A stretch of DNA of 64,000 bases, taken from NCBI RefSeq assembly GCF_900115075.1, contig NZ_FOVG01000001.1:1550001-1614000 (forward strand), given 5' to 3'. This document shows, in pieces, positions 19,621 to 28,176 of the stretch (position 1 is its first letter; each line of letters begins with the position of its first letter). This DNA comes from Candidatus Pantoea varia (GTDB lineage Bacteria; Pseudomonadota; Gammaproteobacteria; Enterobacterales; Enterobacteriaceae). Both the position numbers and the translations under genes were made by a program. A model generated the notes under the pieces. The model was not told the origin of the DNA. It saw only the letters and a list, made by a program, of their open reading frames with translations, and did not search any database.

Positions 19621-20631
19621 ATGCGTTCTGCTGCGCTATCTGTTTTCACGCTGTTCTGCTCACTGTTTTTTGCCGCTGCGGCCCAGGCCGATCGCTGCCA
19701 GCAAATCCGCGCGGGTCTGGATATTGGTTCCGGCACGACCAAAATTGCAGTTGCCCGCGTCAATGTCTGCCAGTTGCGCATTGAAAAGGTGCTGTATCAG
19801 GATCAGCGTGCCGTGGCCTGGAACGACGCATTAGCCCATTCAACGGATAACCAGCTTAATGCGGCGATAGCCCGGGAAGGGGCTGCCGCACTGCAGGAGC
19901 TGGTTGCGCATGCACAGCGCTTTCATCCCCAGCGAATCAGCGGCGTGGCCACGGCGGTGTTCCGCAACGCCAGCAACGGTCAGGCCGTCATTGAACAGTT
20001 GCAGCGTCAGAGCGGTGCACAAATCAGTATTATCTCGCAGCAGCAGGAAGCCAGACTCGGTTTTCTTTCCGCCAAAGCCTCACTTAACGATCCGTCGATT
20101 CGCGATGAGCAGTTGCTGGTCTGGGATATTGGCGGCGGCTCGATGCAGATGACCGCCTGGCGACAGCAGGCAGGCAAGCCAGTGGCCGATATCTACCAGG
20201 GCAAACTGGCCTCGGTGACGCTGAAAAACTTTATTCTGACGGTCCTGAAGAATAGCCCGGATGCCAAATCCCCCAATCCGATTGGCTCGTGGCGGCAGTC
20301 GGTGCTGCGCTTTGTGCAGTTTTACGCGGCTAATGAAGTCAGTCCGCAGATTAAACAGGATGTAGCGGGCCGTCGGGTGGTGGGTATCGGGGGCGTGCAC
20401 GGTTTTTCCATCCGTAATCAGTTACCGGGCAAACCCAATCATTATACGCTGGCGGCGTTAAGCAAGTTGTCACAGCAGCAGGTCTGGAAAGGTGACAGCG
20501 AGCTGTCTGGAGACTACCGCGCCACCGACGTCAGTAATCTGTTGCTGGTGGAAGGCTATATGCAGGCACTGAAAATAGATGAGGTCACGATTGTGGAAGC
20601 CAGTCTGATTCAGGGCGTGCTGCTGCAGTAG
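19621..20631 (+). CDS. Exported Ppx/GppA-like phosphatase family protein
   Basis: This 336-residue protein has the ASKHA fold of exopolyphosphatase/GppA. The first phosphate loop is AGLDIGSGTTKIAVA, the second is LVWDIGGGSMQMT, and VGIGGVHGF lies near the C-terminal adenosine motif. Unusually, it begins with a convincing Sec signal peptide (SVFTLFCSLFFAAAAQAD), which predicts export to the periplasm. ATP and (p)ppGpp are not normally available there, so polyphosphate or another phosphoanhydride would be a more likely substrate. It is shorter than Ppx (about 510 residues), having only the catalytic N-terminal part. The function is unknown. Confidence 0.75.
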   Translation: MRSAALSVFTLFCSLFFAAAAQADRCQQIRAGLDIGSGTTKIAVARVNVCQLRIEKVLYQDQRAVAWNDALAHSTDNQLNAAIAREGAAALQELVAHAQRFHPQRISGVATAVFRNASNGQAVIEQLQRQSGAQISIISQQQEARLGFLSAKASLNDPSIRDEQLLVWDIGGGSMQMTAWRQQAGKPVADIYQGKLASVTLKNFILTVLKNSPDAKSPNPIGSWRQSVLRFVQFYAANEVSPQIKQDVAGRRVVGIGGVHGFSIRNQLPGKPNHYTLAALSKLSQQQVWKGDSELSGDYRATDVSNLLLVEGYMQALKIDEVTIVEASLIQGVLLQ

Positions 20632-20647
20632 TGCGGCGTTTTCCGCG

Positions 20648-20860
20648 TTATACGTCGGATTTGACCAGCCGGATGGCATGATCCAGCATCCGCTGCTCAT
20701 CCCGCTCACTGTGGGCGCGCTGCTGACGGGTACGTTTAAGCAGATCATAGATTTCGCCACGACGGGTATCATGGCCGCGCTCCATCAGCACGATCACCGC
20801 ATCACCGATCACCCGGCAGACTTCGTCATAATCATCATCATTCAGCACATCACGTTTCAT
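20648..20860 (-). CDS. Small FumD/YmgB-like protein
   Basis: This 70-residue protein starts at the ATG at 20860, which has a very strong GGAGGAG site; the longer frame upstream is not supported. The pattern CRVIGDAVIVLMERG…IYDLLKRT…MLDHAIRLV resembles FumD (YdhZ, 69 residues) and, more distantly, the YmgB/AriR fold. FumD is a small fumarase-related protein. YmgB/AriR acts in biofilm and acid-stress control. Two related small genes occur at 24691 and 25058. Confidence 0.55.
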   Translation of the reverse strand: MKRDVLNDDDYDEVCRVIGDAVIVLMERGHDTRRGEIYDLLKRTRQQRAHSERDEQRMLDHAIRLVKSDV

Positions 20861-21048
20861 CGTTTCTCCTCCGGCTGCGCCTGAGTGCGCCTCTCTTTCC
20901 AAAGGCTAGACAGGAAATGCCTTACCCGCAAACGCAGCGCCATTAACAGCCAGAAATGATTTTTTAGCCCAATATTCCTCGCTGGAAGAGCAGAATTCAC
21001 TATCTTTGCTACGCTTTGAGGGTCTCACTCAAAACCAAGGAGCAATAA

Positions 21049-21297
21049 ATGTCAGGAAAAATCGAAGATAAAGTAAAAGAAGCCGCTGGCGCAGTTCAGG
21101 AACAATGGGGTGCAGCAACCGGTTCATCTGAGCATCAGGCTAAAGGCGCAGCACGCCGTTACACCAACCAGGCAAGCTATGCTGCCCGCGACGCTGCTGA
21201 AACCATCCGGGATCAGGTTCAATCCAATCCTGTAGCGGGTCTGGCCGTTGCTGCCGGCGTTGGCGTATTTATCGGCTTCCTGCTGGGTCGCAAGTAA
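21049..21297 (+). CDS. CsbD/ElaB-like stress-response protein
   Basis: This 82-residue protein has an N-terminal CsbD-like part (GKIEDKVKEAAGAVQEQWG) and a C-terminal ElaB/YqjD-type glycine-rich hydrophobic tail (AGLAVAAGVGVFIGFLLGRK), which suggests anchoring to the inner membrane. Such proteins accumulate in stationary phase or stress. The spacing to AAGGAG is good, and a strong terminator follows. Confidence 0.8.
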   Translation: MSGKIEDKVKEAAGAVQEQWGAATGSSEHQAKGAARRYTNQASYAARDAAETIRDQVQSNPVAGLAVAAGVGVFIGFLLGRK

Positions 21298-21316
21298 ACC
21301 CGCTGAACGTCAACAG

Positions 21317-21346
21317 AACGGGAGCCACTGGCTTCCGTTTTTTTTG
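21317..21346 (+). terminator. Terminator after CsbD-like gene
   Basis: AACGGGAGCC (21317–21326) pairs with GGCTTCCGTT (21330–21339) with one G–T pair, followed by a run of T. Confidence 0.85.
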
Positions 21347-21461
21347 CTCTGACGCTCTGCGTCTGCTGAGAAATATCTGAAAGATAAGCCCTTTCAGGCC
21401 AGCGCGCAGTAAGACTCTATGCTTAATGATGTTCTTTTTCTGACAACATCAAGGTGACCTT

Positions 21462-21632
21462 ATGAAAACAATTTCTGCTCTGCTGCTGGTTGCAGCAACA
21501 TTCACCTCTCTGGCAGGCTGCTCGCAGAAGAGCGACGCGATTAAAGATGATGGCCGCCCTCATGCACCAAGCGGTCAGTCTTCGCCAGGCGGTACACTGG
21601 GTTCCGGTCCGGTGGGTCAGCCTCAGTCGTAG
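21462..21632 (+). CDS. Short lipoprotein, 56 residues
   Basis: The open frame encodes a 56-residue predicted lipoprotein. The signal peptide MKTISALLLVAATF ends in the lipobox LAGC (Cys20). The short mature chain is polar, rich in Gly, Ser and Pro (GQSSPGGTLGSGPVGQPQS), and resembles unstructured small lipoproteins. AAGGTGA lies upstream of the ATG, and a strong terminator follows within 10 bp of the stop, so it is likely a real monocistronic gene. Family and role are unknown. Confidence 0.75.
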   Translation: MKTISALLLVAATFTSLAGCSQKSDAIKDDGRPHAPSGQSSPGGTLGSGPVGQPQS

Positions 21633-21639
21633 TCCCCTG

Positions 21640-21666
21640 CCCCGGCATGCGTGCCGGGGTTTGTTT
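21640..21666 (+). terminator. Terminator after short lipoprotein gene
   Basis: CCCCGGCA (21640–21647), TGCG loop, TGCCGGGG (21652–21659), then TTTGTTT. Confidence 0.88.
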
Positions 21667-21996
21667 AATACGATTTTTCCTTGCTACATAGAACCCAAAA
21701 AATAAACTTACTAATAATTAACTCCCTATTAATCCTTGCCGAAATTAAATTCATTCCTCCCGTTTCATTTTTATAAGAATCATCCCATCTCTTTTCGAAA
21801 ACCCCTTACTCTCTTTACGCAATCCTGTATATATACCCAAAATAAACAACATTAAATTTGTGGAAACAATTTAAACAGATATTCTACGAACACGAAAAAA
21901 TAATTCCTCACAATGAACTTTAACGGTAAGAATATTCTCTAATAACTCACAACACCTTTTGTTAAATATTATTGATACGTTCAAGAGAATTCAGAC
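21667..21996. other. AT-rich intergenic region before glycosyltransferase
   Basis: This stretch of about 330 bp is markedly AT-rich and holds no convincing gene. It contains CTGTATATATACCCA at 21825–21839, identical to 46713–46727 and loosely LexA-box-like. It probably carries the promoter of the GTG-started glycosyltransferase that follows. Its base composition suggests H-NS-bound acquired DNA, which is inference. Confidence 0.5.
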
Positions 21997-23058
21997 GTGA
22001 AGAAAAAAAAGATTTATCTGATAGACCGACTTTTAACGCTTTACTCTCGATTCTCCAGCAGAACAAAACCGCAGTCCTTGCAGGCACTGGCACCCGCGAC
22101 GGTGGTGATATACTCCACTACTGCACTGGGCGACTTTCTGATGAATACGCCAGCTATCTGGAGCCTGAAAAATCGCTTTCCCACCAGTAAATTTGTACTT
22201 GTCTCAAGCAAGAAAAATAAAGATCTGGTCAGCCGTTATAACTGGTTCGATAAGATTTATATCTGGGATAACAAGATTGCGAATTTCCTGCCGCTGTTTT
22301 TCAAACTGCGCCGCCATAAACCTGACCTGTCAGTGATATTACACGCCCATTTCCCGTACGATATTATGAGTTCGGTGCTGACCGGCAGTAAGGCGATTGT
22401 GCGCGACCATTACGGCAGCGAATCACCTGTGTTAAATAAATACCTTGATCACTACTCAGGCTATTTCGACGACCACACCATCAAGCGTAAGCTGAAACTG
22501 ATTGAAGCCCTGGGCGCAGAAACAGAGCAGACCCAGATGCATCTGCCCGAGTTGAACAACAGTCCCACTCCTGAGGCTGGCCATCGTCGTATCGGTTTTC
22601 AGTTAGGGGCATCAAAAGATATTCGCCGCTGGCCGCTGGCCTCTTTCAGCCAGCTGGCGACAGCGTTGCTTGAGCGCTGGCCTGACACTGAGATTATCGT
22701 AACAGGCACCGCCGCTGAGCAGCCTCTTGAGAAGCAATTTATCGAAAGCCTGCCACTGCACTGCCGTGCGCGCGTGACGCCAATGGCAGGTAAAACGAAT
22801 CTCGGCGGCCTGATTAGCCTGATTCAGACGCTGGATGTGCTGGTCACCGGTGATACCGGTCCGCTGCACATTGCCGTGGCCGCACAGACGCCGACGGTCA
22901 GCCTGTTCTCCACCGCCAATCCGCGCTATACCGGCCCCTGCCAGGACAGCGATCGTCACATCATTATTCACCGTCCTGATAAAACCTCGTCAAAGCATCC
23001 GATGGCGTCGATCAAGGCCGATGAGGTCGAGCAGGCTGTGGCTAAGCTGGTGGGGTAA
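21997..23058 (+). CDS. Glycosyltransferase family 9 (heptosyltransferase-like)
   Basis: This 353-residue GT-B enzyme belongs to the ADP-heptose transferase family. The N-terminal acceptor domain contains STTALGDFLMNTPAIWSLKNRFP. The C-terminal nucleotide-sugar domain contains IGFQLGASKDIRRWP and the diagnostic VTGDTGPLHIAVAAQTPTVSLF. It begins with GTG at 21997 behind a weak site, and an AT-rich leader precedes it. It probably modifies lipopolysaccharide core or another surface glycan. A second GT9 gene lies convergently 0.3 kb away, so this is likely an accessory surface-sugar locus. Confidence 0.85.
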   Translation: MKKKKIYLIDRLLTLYSRFSSRTKPQSLQALAPATVVIYSTTALGDFLMNTPAIWSLKNRFPTSKFVLVSSKKNKDLVSRYNWFDKIYIWDNKIANFLPLFFKLRRHKPDLSVILHAHFPYDIMSSVLTGSKAIVRDHYGSESPVLNKYLDHYSGYFDDHTIKRKLKLIEALGAETEQTQMHLPELNNSPTPEAGHRRIGFQLGASKDIRRWPLASFSQLATALLERWPDTEIIVTGTAAEQPLEKQFIESLPLHCRARVTPMAGKTNLGGLISLIQTLDVLVTGDTGPLHIAVAAQTPTVSLFSTANPRYTGPCQDSDRHIIIHRPDKTSSKHPMASIKADEVEQAVAKLVG

Positions 23059-23387
23059 TGAACGACCTTTCTCAAGCCATCATTGCGCTGATTGAATACC
23101 ACAATCAGCCAACCTTACTGGGCTGGTTCCGTAAAATGGATCGGGCAGGTTTTCATCTGCAGCAATTACCGCTGAATGAGGTGGAATTTGCGATTCTGAT
23201 GAGTGATTTTTTTAGCACATTCCACGTCAGCTCAGAACATTATGATGAAACACGTTATTTTCCGGCGTCGCGCCCGCGGCGCTTTACGCCTGCCGGGTGG
23301 TTTAACGCAGGCGCATATTGTCCATTAACGGTAGACATGCTGTGTGAAGCGGCCAGCCTGGGACGCTGGCCTCAAGAGGATCACTGA
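23058..23387 (+). CDS. DUF1493-like hypothetical protein
   Basis: This 109-residue acidic protein has a stop/start TAATG overlap with the GT9 gene. The pattern LMSDFFSTFHV…YFP…W…PLTVDMLCEAASLGRWP resembles DUF1493, a small enterobacterial family without known function. It ends seven bases inside the convergent second GT9 gene. Confidence 0.55.
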   Translation: MNDLSQAIIALIEYHNQPTLLGWFRKMDRAGFHLQQLPLNEVEFAILMSDFFSTFHVSSEHYDETRYFPASRPRRFTPAGWFNAGAYCPLTVDMLCEAASLGRWPQEDH

Positions 23388-24400
23388 ATAAGGGTCTGGG
23401 CGAAGGCGTCATAAACCTCGCGGCTGCTCAGCGCGTTGACCTCACGTGACGCCGGTTGCAGCACCTGATAGTTAACCTGCCACGGATGCCAGCACGCCGG
23501 ATCGCTGTCGCCAAACAGCGCCACCACCGGCAATCCCAGCGCGGCACCAATGTGCATCGCCCCGCCATCACTGCTCACCAGCCCCTGACACAAAGACATT
23601 GCTGCAATCAACTGCGGCAGGCTGGTGGTCGCCACCGCCTTGATCGGCAGGTGAGGACAGAGCGCCATAATTTCACGCGCTTTCTCATCATCACCCGGAT
23701 GACGCGGATTATCGCGGCTGCCAGGCGACCAGAGCAGCATAATCTGGCAGGGATGACGCGCCGCAATTTTTTCAGCCAGTCCGGCAAACCGCGTTGCCTC
23801 CCACTGCTGGCTCGGCTTGCGGGCGCTGATCTGTAATGCATAAACCGGCAGAGTGGAATCAATCGCGTAGGTGTCACGCAGGCTGGCGGCAATCGCCGTA
23901 TCCGGCCGCAGGGTCAGTTTGCCTGGCGCTGTGGCGCTAAGGTCGAAAGGTCGACCCAGGCTGAACAGGGTTTCGCTGATATGACACGGTGACTGACTGG
24001 GCGGCGGTAATAGATCCGTAATCAACGGATGCGACTGTTCACCCAGGGCAATCACTCTGCCGGGCCGCACCGTTTTGACCCACTTCATACCATGCTGATC
24101 CCAGCGGCTTTTTGCCAGAATCACCGCGTCGTAACGCTGCTTTTTCAGGGTCAGCATCAGCTTCAGTCGCTGTAATACGCAGGCCAGTCGTCCCTGTCCT
24201 GCATCACGGTGATGCAATTTGGTGTAATAGAAGAGCTGCCGGATATCGGAATTGTGCTGCAATACGGGCGCAGCGTAATTGTTGGTCAGCACATCGACCT
24301 GATGCTGGCCCGACTGCGCCAGCGCACTGATCAGCGGCGTGGTCAGCAAGGTGTCACCAATATTATCCCGACAAATAATTAAAACCCGCATGTCTGACAT
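23381..24400 (-). CDS. Glycosyltransferase family 9 (heptosyltransferase-like)
   Basis: This second GT9 enzyme has 339 residues. Its start LIICRDNIGDTLLTTPLISAL is the RxxxIGDxxxTxP signature of WaaC/WaaF-type transferases. The donor site is SSDGGAMHIGAALGLPVVALFG. It is convergent with the first GT9 unit and overlaps the DUF1493-like gene tail to tail by seven bases. It is likely involved in surface glycan synthesis; the acceptor is unknown. Confidence 0.87.
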   Translation of the reverse strand: MSDMRVLIICRDNIGDTLLTTPLISALAQSGQHQVDVLTNNYAAPVLQHNSDIRQLFYYTKLHHRDAGQGRLACVLQRLKLMLTLKKQRYDAVILAKSRWDQHGMKWVKTVRPGRVIALGEQSHPLITDLLPPPSQSPCHISETLFSLGRPFDLSATAPGKLTLRPDTAIAASLRDTYAIDSTLPVYALQISARKPSQQWEATRFAGLAEKIAARHPCQIMLLWSPGSRDNPRHPGDDEKAREIMALCPHLPIKAVATTSLPQLIAAMSLCQGLVSSDGGAMHIGAALGLPVVALFGDSDPACWHPWQVNYQVLQPASREVNALSSREVYDAFAQTLIQ

Positions 24401-24635
24401 CCTCTGCGCACAGGCTACGCCGTACTGGCTGAATAAAAGTGAGACTCGCCCGGTTAACGTTCTGAAAACGATAACGTAACGGTATAGTCAGCAAATTAGT
24501 CAGCTAAGTGTCAGATTGGTTCCATTGTTGCGACGGTGTTAAGGGCGAGGCTGGCACAAAAGACCCGCGGCTGGCCTGAATGATTAGCCGGGCTATTGAT
24601 TTAAAATGATCAGCACTGTCGGGTCAGCGTGAGAG

Positions 24636-24661
24636 AAAGAAAAGGCCGCCGGGGGCGGCCT
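24636..24661 (-). terminator. Terminator after small YmgB-like gene
   Basis: AGGCCGCC (24643–24650) pairs with GGCGGCCT (24654–24661). On the minus strand it is followed by TTTTC, so it terminates the gene at 24691. Confidence 0.75.
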
Positions 24662-24690
24662 GAAGTAGTGGCAATGCAGACCGGAATTTT

Positions 24691-24894
24691 TTAATCGGTC
24701 CTCCTGGACAGCAGGCTGATAGCCAGTGTCATAACGGGTTCCGCTTCCGGGTTGATGTCGGTAAACATTTGATGAATTTTTTCAGAAATGGCTTCGCGGG
24801 TTACCGGCTTATCTTCCGTCACAATTTCCATTACAGCCTGCCCGAATAGCAGTCGACATGCCGCAATGGCGTCACTCAGAGCTTCATCATCCAT
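24691..24894 (-). CDS. Small YmgB/AriR-like protein
   Basis: This 67-residue acidic protein starts at the ATG at 24894 behind a strong AGGGAGGA site. The core CRLLFGQAVMEIV…VTREAISEKIHQM resembles YmgB/AriR biofilm and acid-resistance connectors, where GQAV is conserved. It is clearly paralogous to the protein at 25058, so the pair probably arose by duplication. The assignment rests on pattern only. Confidence 0.6.
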   Translation of the reverse strand: MDDEALSDAIAACRLLFGQAVMEIVTEDKPVTREAISEKIHQMFTDINPEAEPVMTLAISLLSRRTD

Positions 24895-25057
24895 AATATC
24901 CTCCCTGTGTATTGGCAGAAGAGTACACACCTGCGGGAACAGGATCATGTGCAACTGTTCTTTTTGCGGCACAGGTTACAAAAATGAATCGGCCGTAACG
25001 ATCAGATAGCCTGCCCTGACATATTTATTGTCAGGCGCTTACCTGTTACGAAGTTCA

Positions 25058-25255
25058 TTAACAGAGAGTGTCGTTTAATAAATCAAGTGCGACGCTGTAA
25101 ATCAGCTCAGGCTGCGCATCCGGTAACATAACCTTTATTTTTTCTTCCAGTGCGCGATTGGTAATCGGTTGATTATCGACTAATAATTCCAGCACTGCCT
25201 GACCAAACATCAGGCGGCAGATATAAATCGCGTCTTTCGTATATTTAGTTTCCAT
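25058..25255 (-). CDS. Small YmgB/AriR-like protein, paralogue
   Basis: This 65-residue protein has an AAGGAG site before its ATG. CRLMFGQAVLELL…ITNRALEEKIKVMLP aligns along its full length with the protein at 24691, including the CRL-x-FGQAV block. Both lie between the surface-glycan genes and icd. The function is unknown; a small stress or biofilm regulator is plausible. Confidence 0.6.
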   Translation of the reverse strand: METKYTKDAIYICRLMFGQAVLELLVDNQPITNRALEEKIKVMLPDAQPELIYSVALDLLNDTLC

Positions 25256-25551
25256 AAATACTCCTTATGTGTGAGCTATTACAGTAGCGAGATTCAGACG
25301 CGGACGGATGACAGATTTACAATCACTCTCTTTTTTTGCATTAGCATCGGATAATGCAATTTGCGGAAATATTAAAATGCAATGCAGCGAGAATGGATTT
25401 ATCAGCATGCTGATCAGGAAAGGACTTTTACAATGCGGTATGAAGGTATTAAGTGCGCATTATTCTCTGCGATCGGGAGATGAACCTTTGTCAGACCCGC
25501 AATGAGTGAAGAGATGACGCGAAGGGAATGCAAAACCGTGAAAAGCAGACA
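25256..25551. other. Intergenic region upstream of small paralogue
   Basis: No convincing gene. It should hold the promoter of the minus-strand small gene at 25058. A 65-codon plus-strand frame at 25308 has no homology and no good ribosome-binding site. Confidence 0.5.
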
Positions 25552-25589
25552 CAAAAAAGCCCGCATAGCGTTTAACGCTATGCGGGCTT
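25552..25589 (-). terminator. icd terminator
   Basis: A 14-bp perfect stem (AAGCCCGCATAGCG with CGCTATGCGGGCTT) around a five-base loop, followed by a T run on the minus strand, directly after the icd stop. Confidence 0.92.
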
Positions 25590-25598
25590 AAACGGGCA

Positions 25599-26849
25599 TT
25601 ACATATTTTCGATGATCGCGTCACCAAACTCTGAACATTTCAGCAGCTTAGCGCCATCCATCAGACGTTCGAAATCGTAAGTCACGGTCTTGTTAGCGAT
25701 AGCGCCTTCAACACCTTTAACAATCAGGTCAGCCGCTTCGAACCACTCCATGTGACGCAGCATCATTTCTGCAGACAGGATCACTGAACCTGGGTTCACT
25801 TTATCCTGACCGGCATACTTAGGTGCTGTACCGTGAGTCGCTTCGAACAGTGCACATTCGTCACCGATGTTAGCGCCTGGGGCGATACCGATACCGCCAA
25901 CCTGCGCCGCCAGGGCGTCAGAGATGTAATCACCGTTCAGGTTCATACAGGCGATAACGTCATATTCTGCCGGACGCAGCAGGATCTGTTGCAGGAACGC
26001 ATCAGCAATTACATCTTTAACGATGATCTCTTTGCCGGTGTTCGGGTTTTTGAACTTCATCCACGGGCCGCCATCGATCAGTTCGCCGCCGAACTCTTCT
26101 TTCACCAACTGGTATCCCCAGTCTTTGAAAGAGCCTTCGGTGAACTTCATGATGTTGCCTTTGTGAACCAGGGTCAGTGAATCACGATCGTTAGTGATGG
26201 TGTATTCCACTGCCGCGCGTACCAGACGTTTGGTACCCGCTTCTGAACACGGCTTAACGCCGATACCGCACTGCTCAGGGAAGCGAATTTTCTTCACGCC
26301 CATCTCTTCGCGCAGGAACTTGATCACTTTGTCCGCTTCGGCAGAGCCCGCTTTCCACTCGATACCCGCATAGATATCTTCGGAGTTTTCACGGAAGATC
26401 ACCATGTCGGTTTCTTCAGGGCGTTTAACCGGGCTTGGCGTGCCTTTGTAGTAACGTACAGGACGCAGGCAGACGTAGAGGTCAAGCTCCTGACGCAGTG
26501 CTACGTTCAGTGAACGAATACCGCCGCCGACCGGGGTGGTCAGTGGGCCTTTAATGGCTACGCGATATTCTTTGATTAAGTCGAGAGTTTCCTGTGGCAG
26601 CCAGACATCCTGGCCGTAGAGTTCAACTGACTTCTCACCCGTGTAAATCTCCATCCAGGAGATCTTACGCTCGCCGTTGTAGGCTTTCTTCACCGCCGCG
26701 TCGACGACTTTCAGCATGACCGGGGAAACATCAACACCGATACCGTCACCCTCAATGTAAGGAATGACCGGATTGTTTGGCACGGTAAGTTTGCCCTGAT
26801 TCAGGGTGATTTTCTGACCTTCCGCCGGAACAACTACTTTGCTTTCCAT
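25599..26849 (-). CDS. icd: NADP-dependent isocitrate dehydrogenase
   Basis: This TCA-cycle enzyme converts isocitrate to 2-oxoglutarate and CO2 with NADP+. It has 416 residues, the same as E. coli Icd. The substrate/phosphorylation loop [13 protein letters not shown] contains the Ser that AceK phosphorylates. NADP-specific Lys-Tyr is in [17 protein letters not shown], and [17 protein letters not shown] carries metal-binding Asp residues. It is divergent from rluE as in E. coli. The 3' end is intact: no prophage of the e14 type is inserted. Confidence 0.98.
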   Translation of the reverse strand: MESKVVVPAEGQKITLNQGKLTVPNNPVIPYIEGDGIGVDVSPVMLKVVDAAVKKAYNGERKISWMEIYTGEKSVELYGQDVWLPQETLDLIKEYRVAIKGPLTTPVGGGIRSLNVALRQELDLYVCLRPVRYYKGTPSPVKRPEETDMVIFRENSEDIYAGIEWKAGSAEADKVIKFLREEMGVKKIRFPEQCGIGVKPCSEAGTKRLVRAAVEYTITNDRDSLTLVHKGNIMKFTEGSFKDWGYQLVKEEFGGELIDGGPWMKFKNPNTGKEIIVKDVIADAFLQQILLRPAEYDVIACMNLNGDYISDALAAQVGGIGIAPGANIGDECALFEATHGTAPKYAGQDKVNPGSVILSAEMMLRHMEWFEAADLIVKGVEGAIANKTVTYDFERLMDGAKLLKCSEFGDAIIENM

Positions 26850-26944
26850 TAACCTCTCCTGGGCGTTTGTTAATGATTTGTAAGATGCGCGTCAATACTA
26901 CTTGAATATTTCCGCCACGCCAATCACCGCAATTTCACGTTATA

Positions 26945-27616
26945 ATGCGCCGAATGTTTCTTACTGCAAAGCCCATGCGAAAAACAACTCAACGAATTCA
27001 CCAGGATAAACGATTCAGCCGCCCGACGCGTGATGCACGGCGTGGCCCTGCCCGCCCTGCGACTCCGCGCCGTGTGATTTTGTTTAACAAACCGTTCGAC
27101 GTCCTGCCACAGTTCACCGATGAAGCGGGCCGCCGCACACTGAAGGATTTTGTCAGCGTCGCAGACGTCTATGCCGCTGGTCGCCTTGATCGCGACAGCG
27201 AAGGTTTGATGGTGCTGACCAACGACGGCGCCCTGCAGGCCGCGCTGACTCAGCCCGGCAAACGGACCGGCAAGATCTATTATGTGCAGGTGGAAGGCGA
27301 ACCACAGGAGGCGGATCTGCAGCCTCTGCGGGATGGGGTTAATCTGAAAGATGGGTTGACCCTGCCCGCGGGCGTAGAGAAAGTGGCTGAGCCTCAGTGG
27401 CTCTGGCCACGTCAGCCGCCGATCCGCGAGCGTAAAAATATCCCGACGCAGTGGCTGAAAGTCACGTTGTATGAAGGACGTAATCGTCAGGTGCGCCGGA
27501 TGACCGCCCATATCGGCTTTCCTACCTTACGGTTAATCCGCTACGCCATGGGAAGTTACACGCTCGACGATCTGGCTCCGGGCGCGTGGCGCGAACTCAG
27601 CGATAGCGCTCCCTGA
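26945..27616 (+). CDS. rluE: 23S rRNA pseudouridine(2457) synthase RluE
   Basis: This RsuA-family pseudouridine synthase of 223 residues modifies U2457 of 23S rRNA in E. coli. The catalytic Asp is in [10 protein letters not shown], and the C-terminal motif is [25 protein letters not shown]. The basic N-terminal tail is variable in length, so ATG at 26954 or 26975 is also possible. The divergent icd and downstream nudJ match E. coli order. Confidence 0.95.
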   Translation: MRRMFLTAKPMRKTTQRIHQDKRFSRPTRDARRGPARPATPRRVILFNKPFDVLPQFTDEAGRRTLKDFVSVADVYAAGRLDRDSEGLMVLTNDGALQAALTQPGKRTGKIYYVQVEGEPQEADLQPLRDGVNLKDGLTLPAGVEKVAEPQWLWPRQPPIRERKNIPTQWLKVTLYEGRNRQVRRMTAHIGFPTLRLIRYAMGSYTLDDLAPGAWRELSDSAP

Positions 27617-27660
27617 AAACCGGTTTTTTATAACCTCAGGTTAACAATTGCGGAGAAGAG

Positions 27661-28134
27661 ATGTTTAAACCTCATGTTACTGTCGCCTGTCTGGTCCAGG
27701 CCGAAGGTGAATTGCTGGTGGTGGAAGAGACGATCAACGGTCGTGCCACCTGGAACCAGCCTGCCGGACATCTCGAAGCGGATGAAACGCTGCTGGAAGC
27801 CGCCGAACGCGAACTCTATGAAGAGACCGGCATTGCGGCTTCGATGCACTATTTCATCGGGATAAATCAGTGGATCGCGCCCGACAGTACGCCTTTTGTG
27901 CGTTTTCTGTTTGGCGTTGATCTGGCGGAAAAAGCACCAACCCAGCCGCAGGACAGCGACATTGATTGTTGCTGGTGGCTGCCGCCAGCGCAGATTCTCA
28001 CTGCTTCTAACCTGCGTTCACCGCTGGTGGCTGAGAGCGTACGCCTGTGGCAACAGGGCACGCGCTACCCGCTACATCTGGTCAGCCCGTTCCAGTGGCC
28101 GTTTCACGAGGGTGCGCGCCTGCCTTCTGCATGA
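27661..28134 (+). CDS. nudJ: Phosphatase NudJ (Nudix hydrolase)
   Basis: This 157-residue Nudix hydrolase acts in E. coli on nucleoside di/triphosphates and hydroxymethylpyrimidine pyrophosphate. The full Nudix box is present from [17 protein letters not shown] to YEETGI. The WWLPPAQI segment and length match NudJ. It lies between rluE and mnmA, its usual place. Confidence 0.95.
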   Translation: MFKPHVTVACLVQAEGELLVVEETINGRATWNQPAGHLEADETLLEAAERELYEETGIAASMHYFIGINQWIAPDSTPFVRFLFGVDLAEKAPTQPQDSDIDCCWWLPPAQILTASNLRSPLVAESVRLWQQGTRYPLHLVSPFQWPFHEGARLPSA

Positions 28135-28176
28135 TAGAATGCGCCGCCTGTTTTTTTATCGTAATGCGAGCGTGTC

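Noticed and set aside
25308..25505. 65-codon plus-strand frame upstream of the small paralogue gene
   Set aside because: No good ribosome-binding site, no family resemblance, and it overlaps the likely promoter of the minus-strand gene.
25599..25700. icd 3' end as a prophage attachment site
   Set aside because: In E. coli K-12 e14 integrates here, but the gene end, terminator and neighbours are intact and no integrase or phage gene is present.
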